A stretch of DNA of 38,718 nucleotides from JBNRMW01 sp050309795 (GTDB taxonomy: Bacteria > Bacillota_I > Bacilli_A > Erysipelotrichales > Erysipelotrichaceae), in the NCBI GenBank assembly GCA_050309795.1, contig JBNRMW010000001.1:1-38718 (forward strand), read 5' to 3'. Positions 32,603 to 38,718 of the stretch are shown in pieces. The translations under genes were made by a program, and so were the position numbers. The notes below the pieces were generated by a model. It searched no databases. It was not told where the DNA came from and saw nothing but the letters and a program-made list of their open reading frames with translations. Every line of letters begins with the position of its first letter. The stretch's first letter is position 1.

Positions 32603-33514
32603 TTAATTCGATAAACCAAGCGCTTTAAAGGTATCCGCATGTTCTAAATCGGCATACTCAAAACCCCGAGCAAACCACTCTTGGCGCTGTTGGGCAGTCC
32701 CATGGGTAAAGTTCTCGGGAACGACTCGACCTTGAACCCGCTGCTGAATCGTATCATCACCGACGGCCTTGGCAGCATTGAGTGCTTCCTCTAAGTCCCC
32801 TTCGTCCAATAAACCTTGATCGTATACATGGCGAGCCCATACTCCAGCGAGATAATCCGCTTGGAGTTCAAGGGCAACCGAGTAGCGGTTATATGTCGTT
32901 GCGTTCACTTGAGCACGGATGGAATTCATTTGATCCATAATGCCTAATTGATTTTGAATGTGGTGACCAATCTCATGAGCAATTACATAGGCCATCGCAA
33001 AATCACCTGTAGCTCCAAAATCATTGACTAGTTGGGTATAGAAATCTAAATCAATATAGACTTTCGAGTCAGCAGGACAATAATATGGACCAACGGCTGA
33101 GCTTGAATAGCCACATCCTGAGGTAATGCCTTCCCGATAAATAACTAATTTCGGTACTTGGTACGTCATCCCATAGTCGTCGAAGATTTTAATCCAAACA
33201 TCTTCGGTGTCTTTTAAGACAACGCCAACCAACTCCCGCAAATCGCTTTCTAAGGCGGTTTCCTCCGTTGTAACCACGGTATTTGGGTTGGTAACAATCG
33301 CCTCCGAAGATCCCAAAGATCCCAGATTTCCTAAACCTCCACCGAATAAAAACATGATGAGCATCAAAACAATACCGATGCCACCACCAATTTGAATCCC
33401 ACCGGCTTTCCCCGATCCTACCGGGATGCCAAAAGAAGACCCACTGCTACGCACGGTCGATTTGCTTCGAACATCTTCTACATTTCTACTTTGAGTTCTG
33501 CCTCTCCACTTCAT
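32603..33514 (-). CDS. YpfJ-type neutral zinc metallopeptidase
   Basis: A 303-residue protein of the putative neutral zinc metallopeptidase family (YpfJ). The N-terminus MKWRGRTQSRNVEDVR is the family signature, followed by a glycine-rich stretch with one membrane helix (about 40-62). The zinc motif H180-E-x-x-H184 lies in AHEIGHHIQN, with Cys134 and Cys146 in the GCGYSS...YYCP segment likely forming a disulfide, and the ELQADYLAGVWA third-ligand region. Substrate unknown; the catalytic part would face outside. The ATG at 33514 has AGGTG six bases upstream and gives the family start; an upstream GTG at 33523 overlaps that site. Confidence 0.9.
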   Translation of the reverse strand: MKWRGRTQSRNVEDVRSKSTVRSSGSSFGIPVGSGKAGGIQIGGGIGIVLMLIMFLFGGGLGNLGSLGSSEAIVTNPNTVVTTEETALESDLRELVGVVLKDTEDVWIKIFDDYGMTYQVPKLVIYREGITSGCGYSSSAVGPYYCPADSKVYIDLDFYTQLVNDFGATGDFAMAYVIAHEIGHHIQNQLGIMDQMNSIRAQVNATTYNRYSVALELQADYLAGVWARHVYDQGLLDEGDLEEALNAAKAVGDDTIQQRVQGRVVPENFTHGTAQQRQEWFARGFEYADLEHADTFKALGLSN

Positions 33515-33554
33515 TTGTTTCACCTACTTAATTATTTATATTTTAATCTATACT

Positions 33555-34058
33555 TTAGGACCTTTCAATGATTTTGGTTATTTGCTTTTCATAATTCTTC
33601 CGTTGTTCGCCCCGTTGGACCGTGATGTTTCCAATATACGTATATTTATTTCGTTTAACAAACGCCAACATGGCTTGATTATCCTCGTGAGTATCCACAC
33701 GGATGCGCATAATTGAAAGAGATTGTGCAGTCTTTTCAAAAAAATCTTGAACAACATCGGACAAGCCTTGTTTCACGTAATCGTCATGAATAGCAAGTCG
33801 ATGAAGGGTCGCAATATTACATTTTTCAGATTTCTCGTCTTTGATTTCTGAAACTTCAATCATAAAGTAACCAATAACCTGACCTTGATTGAGAAGGACA
33901 TACCCCGCTTGTTGTTCGATATCAAAAATAATATCTTGAGCCAATGGATAACCTGTTTGCCATTGATCAATCCCGGCAGCTCTTAAACGCACTTTGGCCA
34001 TTTCAATAACCTCCATGATTTCATAGACATGCGACATCAGGGCTAACTGGATGGCCAT
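33555..34058 (-). CDS. GNAT-family N-acetyltransferase
   Basis: A 167-residue acetyltransferase of the type that begins with an I-x-E-M-A-K-x-x-L-x-x-x-G-I-D-Q-W signature (here MAKVRLRAAGIDQWQTGYP). The acetyl-CoA region is RLAIHDDYVKQGLSDVVQDFF (about 91-110), where the usual (Q/R)xxGxG loop reads VKQGLS, and VDTHEDNQAMLAFVKRNKY follows. Substrate unknown. Its start overlaps the LOG-Nudix gene by 16 bases; last gene of the operon starting at 36713. Confidence 0.82.
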   Translation of the reverse strand: MAIQLALMSHVYEIMEVIEMAKVRLRAAGIDQWQTGYPLAQDIIFDIEQQAGYVLLNQGQVIGYFMIEVSEIKDEKSEKCNIATLHRLAIHDDYVKQGLSDVVQDFFEKTAQSLSIMRIRVDTHEDNQAMLAFVKRNKYTYIGNITVQRGEQRKNYEKQITKIIERS

Positions 34059-35080
34059 AGCTGTAAAAGGACCTGTTTACGCCATTCATGATGGATGAAT
34101 TCTCGTTGTTCTAACAAGTGTAAGCATTCTTGTTTTGTCACCCAACGGATGTCTAAGATCTCCGTCTCATCGTAATATATATTGATGGGACCTTTTAGGC
34201 GATGCACATAGATTTCCATTAAATGATGTTTGTCGGGAATAGTTATCGTCGGTTCACTAAGCGGTAACCAAATACCCAGTTCTTCCAGTGCTTCACGACG
34301 CATCCCTTGATAGCCTTCTTCCAGGGCACGCACCCCACCCGTCGCAGAGAAATCCCACAGTCCAGGAAACGTTTTGTTATACGCGCGCTTTTGAATCAAA
34401 AGTCGATTTTCACGATCGATTAATAACAAAAATACAGATTTATAGTAATACCGCATGTCTTTCTGCTCACGATTGATTCCTGTAATGATTCTTTTTCCAT
34501 CATGGGTATAGCCATCCGTGTATTCTAAGAGATTTTGATTATATTGTCGCATACGGGTGATGATTTCTTGGATGTCTTCACTAACGATTAGGAAATCATC
34601 AATTATTGGTTGGATATAGCCATGTTGCTTACCATTCTCAATTAACTTTAATAAAGGATTAAAATATCCACCAATATTTAGTAAGCCCACCGGCTTATGA
34701 ATAAGTTGAATCGCATTATAACTCAACATCGACATAATCTCTTCAAGCGTGCCTAAACCTCCCGGAAAAGCAAGAAAGCCTTGGGATAAAGCCTCTAAAA
34801 CTTGAAGTCGTTCCGGAATTGAGTCCACTAAATAAAATTGTTGGCACCGTTGTTCGTGGCGTCCTAAATCATAAAAATACCGTGGCATACAGCCAATTAA
34901 ATACCCGTTGGCTTCCAAGACCGAGTCCGCCAACAAGCCCATATACCCGTCATTTGCGCCACCGTAAGCTATTTTAATATTTTCTTTAACAAGGTACTGT
35001 AGACTTTGCTTATAGACCTCTTTAAATTGCTGCGAAGGATCCCTACGCGAAGCACAAAATACAGAAATCGTCTTAAGCAT
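34043..35080 (-). CDS. LOG-family nucleotide phosphoribohydrolase fused to a Nudix hydrolase
   Basis: Residues 1-185 are a LOG (formerly lysine-decarboxylase-like) domain with SVFCASRRDP, GGANDGYMGLLADSVL and the active-site PGGLGTLEEI; such enzymes split nucleoside monophosphates into base and ribose 5-phosphate. Residues 200-345 are a Nudix hydrolase with a complete Nudix box (GGVRALEEGYQGMRREALEELGI) most like YfcD/isopentenyl-isomerase-type proteins. The frame is continuous with no stop between domains, so it is a true fusion. The joint role could be clearing damaged or unwanted nucleotides, which the ogt gene before it suits; this is inference. I start at ATG 35080, in the ATGCTTAA overlap with ogt; a TTG at 35092 is less likely. 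Confidence 0.85.
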   Translation of the reverse strand: MLKTISVFCASRRDPSQQFKEVYKQSLQYLVKENIKIAYGGANDGYMGLLADSVLEANGYLIGCMPRYFYDLGRHEQRCQQFYLVDSIPERLQVLEALSQGFLAFPGGLGTLEEIMSMLSYNAIQLIHKPVGLLNIGGYFNPLLKLIENGKQHGYIQPIIDDFLIVSEDIQEIITRMRQYNQNLLEYTDGYTHDGKRIITGINREQKDMRYYYKSVFLLLIDRENRLLIQKRAYNKTFPGLWDFSATGGVRALEEGYQGMRREALEELGIWLPLSEPTITIPDKHHLMEIYVHRLKGPINIYYDETEILDIRWVTKQECLHLLEQREFIHHEWRKQVLLQLWPSS

Positions 35081-35540
35081 GGCGTTTTTCAAGTTCCAAT
35101 AACCAACGCTTCATCTCTGGACCGCCCATGGAATACGCCCCAATTTCACCATCACTGCGTAAAACACGGTGACATGGAATAATCAATGGCAAAGGATTAA
35201 TAGCCATGACCGAACCAACCGCCCGATAAGCATTGGGCGACAAAGAAAGATTCGCTAGTTCCTTATACGTCAGCACCTGTCCATATTTTACCGTACTTAA
35301 AGCTAAAAGAACCCTCTGTTGAAATAGGGTTAATTCCGAAAGATCATAATTCAGTGTAAATTCTTTTAATTCTCCGCTTAAATAGCGCTGTATTTGTTCA
35401 TACACCACATCCGCGCTGGCATCTTTAATCTCTTTCAAATCGGAACGTTTTTCTAATGTTAAATTTTTAAGAACCGTGCCATCCATAGAGAAAACTAAAT
35501 CCTTATTAAAATCATCAAGATGATAACGATAGTTTTTCAT
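35073..35540 (-). CDS. ogt: Methylated-DNA--protein-cysteine methyltransferase
   Basis: Repairs O6-alkylguanine by moving the alkyl group to its own cysteine. The 155 residues have the C-terminal DNA-binding and active-site domain with TYKELANLSLSPNAYRAVG and IIPCHRVLRSDG, Cys123 being the acceptor, and the closing YSMGGPEMKRWLLELE. The N-terminal 70 residues are the usual short variable domain. Overlaps the LOG-Nudix gene by eight bases (ATGCTTAA) and follows the SIMPL gene after 11 bases. Confidence 0.94.
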   Translation of the reverse strand: MKNYRYHLDDFNKDLVFSMDGTVLKNLTLEKRSDLKEIKDASADVVYEQIQRYLSGELKEFTLNYDLSELTLFQQRVLLALSTVKYGQVLTYKELANLSLSPNAYRAVGSVMAINPLPLIIPCHRVLRSDGEIGAYSMGGPEMKRWLLELEKRHA

Positions 35541-35551
35541 AGTACGCGCTT

Positions 35552-36169
35552 CTAAACTTCTAAATGGAAATCCATTGCTAGTGTTACTTCATCTTCAATG
35601 GGTTCAACTGCCATATCGGAAAGTGCGGAAGCTTCCATCACCATTGCCCGACTTCTATGAACCATGACCGGTTCATTACGTAAGTCAATTTTTGTTAGTT
35701 TTCCTAAACTTGCGTTGAGTGTTTTAGCTATAAACGACGCTTGTTGATTTCCTTTCTCGATCGCATCTTGAATTGCTAACAATCTTAACCCGTCGTGATC
35801 TTTTACCCCATAATGTAAGTCTAATAACGGATTACTATCCAATTTAGAAGCTAACTTTAAGAAGTCTTGATAACGGGCTAAATCTAAATCCATGGTATAA
35901 CGCAGCCGATAACGGTATTTATACCCTCGTAATTGACGTTTTTCTTGAACGTATTCATAATCTTCATCAATGCCATACGATTCTAAGAAGAGTTGTTGTT
36001 TATCAAACCCTGCCTTTTCAAATGCTTTCAAAAAAGTTTCATACGCTAATTCAGAAGCGCTTAGTGCGCCTTTGTAGGAATTGTACAAATTAGAAAGGTG
36101 GATGGTGACCACCATTTGGTCTGGGGCCTGTTTTGCCCGACCGGTTGCTTGGATATTAATCGTAGCCAT
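35552..36169 (-). CDS. SIMPL-domain (DUF541) protein
   Basis: A 205-residue protein of the SIMPL family (DUF541, YggE-like): it begins with the family strand INIQATGRAKQAPDQMVVTI, contains the YKYRYRLRYTM strand and ends with VTLAMDFHLEV. The molecular role is unknown; relatives occur in periplasmic or extracytoplasmic and cytosolic forms. No signal peptide here, so probably cytosolic. The ATG at 36169 has GAGG about nine bases upstream; a longer frame opening at 36202 lies within the preceding gene. Third-to-last part of the operon 36713-33555. Confidence 0.8.
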   Translation of the reverse strand: MATINIQATGRAKQAPDQMVVTIHLSNLYNSYKGALSASELAYETFLKAFEKAGFDKQQLFLESYGIDEDYEYVQEKRQLRGYKYRYRLRYTMDLDLARYQDFLKLASKLDSNPLLDLHYGVKDHDGLRLLAIQDAIEKGNQQASFIAKTLNASLGKLTKIDLRNEPVMVHRSRAMVMEASALSDMAVEPIEDEVTLAMDFHLEV

Positions 36170-36170
36170 G

Positions 36171-36713
36171 TTATTTTCCTCTTTCATTGATATGGACGCC
36201 AAAGGAGATTAAAGAGACGACGAGTAAACCCACCGTCCACCATAATGTTTGGCCGGGTTCGCCTAAATTAAAAATGACTAAAATCGTCGCAAATATAATA
36301 GCGAGCACATCAATCGTCAGCCAGATGGTGTTGGACTTCTTAATTTCCACCGGAACTAGTTTGATGGATTCTAAGGTATTTTTTACTTCTGGTGCACAAG
36401 ACCAGACAACTTCGGCAGCCTCGACACCGACCATCCCTTTAAGAACTATCTTAGAAATCTCAAAATTCCGAACAAAACGTTGGGTTTGATGGATTTGTTC
36501 ATAAATGCGGGAAGGTACTTCGCCGATGAGGGTCCCTGCAACAAAAACGTCAATGCGCTGTTGTTCTTCATCTTTTTTAATGGATAGAGCTTGGCCCGCT
36601 TCTACATGTGTTAGTATCCATTCCTTTTGTTCTTTTGTTGATTTCAGTCGAAATTTTAATTCATAATTCCGACCGGCTTTTAACCAATCACCGTATTCTT
36701 TTTTATTTTCCAT
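36171..36713 (-). CDS. Small membrane protein of unknown function
   Basis: A 180-residue protein with a soluble, charged N-terminal 120 residues and two C-terminal membrane helices (about 128-147 and 154-172) ending HINERGK. The soluble part has a VFVAGTLIGEVPSRIYEQI stretch of moderate pattern likeness to HIRAN-like small domains, but not enough to name it. It leads the operon with the SIMPL gene, starting about one base before that gene's ATG. Ribosome site is weak (AAAAAATGG context); a TATAATG -10 lies upstream near 36730. Confidence 0.6.
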   Translation of the reverse strand: MENKKEYGDWLKAGRNYELKFRLKSTKEQKEWILTHVEAGQALSIKKDEEQQRIDVFVAGTLIGEVPSRIYEQIHQTQRFVRNFEISKIVLKGMVGVEAAEVVWSCAPEVKNTLESIKLVPVEIKKSNTIWLTIDVLAIIFATILVIFNLGEPGQTLWWTVGLLVVSLISFGVHINERGK

Positions 36714-36867
36714 TTTTTATCACCTTATACATTATACCGACAATTAGCATTTGTTTCTACAACTAATGCGGATAAAAAAAAACTAAAAAGTCATAGAAGC
36801 GCGACGATAAGCACCTCTCTAAATAATCCATTTCCTCATTTAATACTTAACAAGTTACCTCGTCAAT

Positions 36868-37179
36868 CTAGGGCTTAATATAACGATATCCTTTATTTTG
36901 TAATTCCACAATTTTAACGACCCCTGAATCAACAACTTTGAAGATGGGCAGAAGCATGAATTTATCAATCCGTTGGCGACGTAACGATTGATTACAAACA
37001 AAGACTTTAATCTTCGCTAAAATGTCTTCCTGCCGACTTGGATCGGTGACCAAGTTTACTGCTTCCCCATTCAAAACTAAAGCAATTTTCTGTATCTTCG
37101 TTGATTTCTTTAGATTTTTAATGTTTGAGAGCGCGCTGTCCCATTTTTCCAGCTCATTTACATGTATTAAAGCTTTCAT
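36868..37179 (-). CDS. DsrE-family protein
   Basis: A 103-residue protein of the DsrE/DsrF-like fold: MKALIHVNELEKWDSALSNI, ALVLNGEAVNLV, a VFVCNQSLRR segment carrying Cys82 (the position of the conserved Cys in sulfur-relay relatives), and the closing VKIVELQNKGYRYIKP with its family-typical (G)YxYIKP ending. Sulfur-transfer is possible, given the Cys, but not shown. Gap to the lipoprotein gene is two bases, so they form an operon; the downstream 36714-36867 gap has nothing I recognise. Confidence 0.8.
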   Translation of the reverse strand: MKALIHVNELEKWDSALSNIKNLKKSTKIQKIALVLNGEAVNLVTDPSRQEDILAKIKVFVCNQSLRRQRIDKFMLLPIFKVVDSGVVKIVELQNKGYRYIKP

Positions 37180-37181
37180 TA

Positions 37182-37775
37182 CTAATTTCCTCTTTCTTGC
37201 CAGTTCGCTTCGATCAGATTTCCCAAAATCGCATTTAAGAAGTCGTTTTCAATTTTCAATTTCCATTGCTGGCCTTCTTGAGATAACTTCATATCCACCG
37301 TATTGGTGACCCGTTTGTCTTGGTGATCGTCTAGGGCGGTTTTAAACAATGCAGCTATTTTTGCTTCGACTTCTGGTTCGGACATGGTTTCTACTTCAAA
37401 CGCTTGTTCAAAAGCAAATTTAAACATTTCAGTGAGAAACTGTTGAAAGGTTGCAGCCATATCAATTGTTGAAATTTCTACGTTTACTCGGGTGAACGTC
37501 CCATCTTCGGTGCTCGATAAAATTTTATACTCCAACTTTTCAAATATTGCTGAAAATTGACTGGTGTCTAATTCTGGTACTTCCATGGTTGGGGTTTCTA
37601 CTTTGAAGATTTCCTTGGTATCTACATAACGACCTAAAGTTTTTAAATCCCCTGATTTAATGGACTTTAGAATCGATTCAGCCGCTTGCTCGGCCGTTTC
37701 TATTTTCGAACTGGAACAAGCGATTAAGGAAAGCGATAACAGAAAAACCATCATCCACTTCATTCGTTTACGCAT
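37182..37775 (-). CDS. Putative lipoprotein of unknown function
   Basis: A 197-residue protein with a basic N-terminus (MRKRMKW), hydrophobic stretch and lipobox LIAC at residues 17-20, so the mature form should be lipid-anchored outside. The remainder is mixed alpha/beta with repeated acidic stretches (EQAAESILKSIKSGDLKTL) of the kind seen in DUF4878/NTF2-like lipoproteins, but I cannot assign a family firmly. AGGAGG seven bases before ATG and a TGGTATAAT extended -10 at 37816-37824. Cotranscribed with the DsrE gene. Confidence 0.7.
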   Translation of the reverse strand: MRKRMKWMMVFLLSLSLIACSSSKIETAEQAAESILKSIKSGDLKTLGRYVDTKEIFKVETPTMEVPELDTSQFSAIFEKLEYKILSSTEDGTFTRVNVEISTIDMAATFQQFLTEMFKFAFEQAFEVETMSEPEVEAKIAALFKTALDDHQDKRVTNTVDMKLSQEGQQWKLKIENDFLNAILGNLIEANWQERGN

Positions 37776-37815
37776 CTTCCTCCCTCCTTCCTGTTAGGAG
37801 TCGTAAGTTGTTTTC

Positions 37816-37847
37816 ATTATACCACTGAACACTTCCTTTGACGTGTT
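37816..37847 (-). promoter_or_regulatory. Promoter of the lipoprotein gene with adjacent dyad
   Basis: Minus-strand extended -10 TGGTATAAT (37816-37824) with, immediately upstream, an inverted repeat GAACAC/GTGTTC (37827-37832 and 37842-37847) separated by about nine bases, placed where an operator could lie. Confidence 0.4.
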
Positions 37848-37892
37848 CAATAAAACCGCTCGTTATCGTACCAAAAATCAAAAAGAAGATGT

Positions 37893-38432
37893 TTAGCGGG
37901 TGGTATTTGCTAGTTCTTGCATCAACTCGTAGAATTTACGGGTGGTATTGATATTTCTTATGGTCATCTTTTTATACAGTTGATGGCCAATTAATTGTTG
38001 AAGACCACTTTTTATCTGTTTATTTTTTTCAATCGACCAAAGAAGTGCTCCATCAATATAAAGGACCGTATCAATTTCGGGTTTGATAGTTAACTCTTGA
38101 AGAATCTCTGCTCGGTTGATGTCATCCCATAAAAGAAGCACATCGCTCTTCATTTCTGCGTTGTTTTTCCAAGTTTCCGGTAAATGCTTCATTAGATTTT
38201 AAAACTGGTCAAAGCTACGGATTAATACTTTTATGGATACGTTAAAATCCGTGTGGATGGCGACTTCTAATCGATTCATCATTTCATCCATTTCAACATC
38301 AGAGTACTCAAATATTACATTTCCCGAATTAATATAACTCCGTAGCGACTTCATGCCCACCTTTTCAAAGGTATGTCTCAAAGCCTTCATTTTCTTAGCT
38401 GTGTAGATATGTTTCCTCAAACACCAAAACAC
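37893..38432 (-). pseudogene. DUF1697-family gene, broken by an in-frame stop and lacking its 5' end
   Basis: Two frame-sharing pieces (38432-38199 and 38192-37893) together make about 180 residues, the length of DUF1697 proteins. The first has KKMKALRHTFEKVGMKSL and SYINSGNVIFE; the second has KHLPETWKNN, LYIDGALLWS and TIRNINTTRKFYELM, the conserved C-terminal landmarks. A TAA at 38199-38201 separates them in the same reading frame (RSFDQF, stop, NLMKHLP), so one nonsense change, perhaps from AAA, is enough to explain the break. The usual N-terminal LRGINVGG is missing and replaced by unrelated sequence; family likeness begins at about 38393. Function of DUF1697 is unknown. Likely inactive unless the stop is read through. 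Confidence 0.78.
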
Positions 38433-38444
38433 ACTTTAGTTTGA
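38400..38444 (+). pseudogene. RlmD-type C-terminal motif remnant, plus strand
   Basis: Translates as CVDMFPQTPKHTLV before TGA. VDMFPxT is the start of the conserved C-terminal signature (VDMFPxTxHVExVxLLS) of RlmD/RumA 23S rRNA uracil methyltransferases. Only about 14 codons are recognisable, on the strand opposite the broken DUF1697 gene, just where its homology ends. Confidence 0.35.
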
Positions 38445-38481
38445 GTAGTCGTATTGAATATGACTTTGAAACTCACTATTT

Positions 38482-38628
38482 TCAAGAGGTTGAGTGTGAC
38501 ATCAATACTACGGTCTCCACATGGCTCGAGAGGACAGAATGAATGTCATTTGAGTAGTCCGTTCTCGGAAACATATCTACTGCGTTTTTGGGGCTATCGG
38601 TAGACGGAAACATATCAATATACCTCAT
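38482..38628 (-). pseudogene. RlmD C-terminal remnant with repeated DMFPxTD motif
   Basis: A 48-codon ORF whose translation contains YIDMFPSTD, then VDMFPRTDYS and finally SSHVETVVLMSH, ending TGA. Known RlmD/RumA enzymes end with VDMFPxTxHVETVVLLS, so this appears to be a scar of that 3' end with a duplicated motif (39 bases apart, in frame). AAGGAG lies upstream but about 15 bases from the ATG. It is too short to be a methyltransferase. Confidence 0.45.
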
Positions 38629-38718
38629 GGATTATTATTTTCACTCCTTGGTGTGGAGTTATTTTCAGATAGCATCATATCGCACTCCTTTGCTGTTTAT
38701 GTTGCGGGTGTTTCAATT

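Noticed and set aside
37893..38432. Two separate small genes
   Set aside because: They share one frame, are separated only by one stop, and together match a single DUF1697 protein.
1..38718. CRISPR array, prophage structural genes, rRNA
   Set aside because: No spaced repeats, phage head or tail genes, or rRNA-like sequence seen.

Overview
The window is chromosome of a low-GC Gram-positive bacterium (Bacillota, Bacilli-like; genus not determinable from the sequence alone). It uses the standard code, since TGA ends several clear genes such as the SatD-family gene. Wall-related genes (FemABX, class A sortase, MurT/GatD) show a walled cell. L-lactate dehydrogenase, a flavodiiron protein and SpxH point to a fermentative lifestyle with oxygen or NO stress handling. 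Genes are densely packed, with many 4-8 nt start/stop overlaps, AGGAGG ribosome sites, and terminator hairpins that often include the last codons of a gene.

Layout. 1-1262: an AT-rich accessory edge with a cut small ORF, an FRG-domain gene, and a 43-codon remnant lying in frame behind the guaA stop. 1263-3351: guaB-guaA, in domain-reduced forms (IMP dehydrogenase without CBS domains, GMP synthase without the glutaminase domain). 3437-8302: Cof-type HAD phosphatase, pyrophosphatase-like protein, MscL, FemABX transferase, LDH and sortase. 8303-12342: an AT-rich module (ATP-grasp ligase, GatD-like protein, MurT-like ligase) bounded by a 153-bp direct repeat made of the sortase 3' end; the second copy is a sortase fragment. 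12350-20051: cysK, two divergent CBS-domain CorC/HlyC membrane proteins (one preceded by a coupled 29-codon ORF), S9 peptidase, HAD phosphatase and flavodiiron protein.

20110-20183 is tRNA-Thr(GGT). 20215-23497 is a tightly overlapping operon: membrane-anchored EIIB-like protein, a flavin disulfide reductase-like protein lacking its cofactor motifs, NYN-domain protein, CoaD and a GNAT protein. 23609-25472 holds a DUF4236 protein and SpxH. 25469-29298 is ppx-ppk-barnase-barstar, with the barnase apparently a lipoprotein. 29403-33514: PAP2 phosphatase, histidine phosphatase/MFS pair, SatD protein and a zinc peptidase. 33555-36713: a small-membrane-protein/SIMPL/Ogt/LOG-Nudix/GNAT operon. 36868-37775: DsrE protein and lipoprotein. 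37893 to the end: a broken DUF1697 gene beside several copies of a motif from the C-terminus of RlmD-type rRNA methyltransferases, which looks like an integration scar.

Most notable: the GatD-like protein beside MurT has lost both catalytic residues of the glutaminase (Cys to Phe, His to Leu), and lies with an ATP-grasp ligase in a module that apparently inserted between sortase and cysK. It may be a variant cell-wall or peptide-ligase system. Also notable are the 29-residue leader ORF ending TAATG on corC, the cofactor-less reductase, and the LOG-Nudix fusion.
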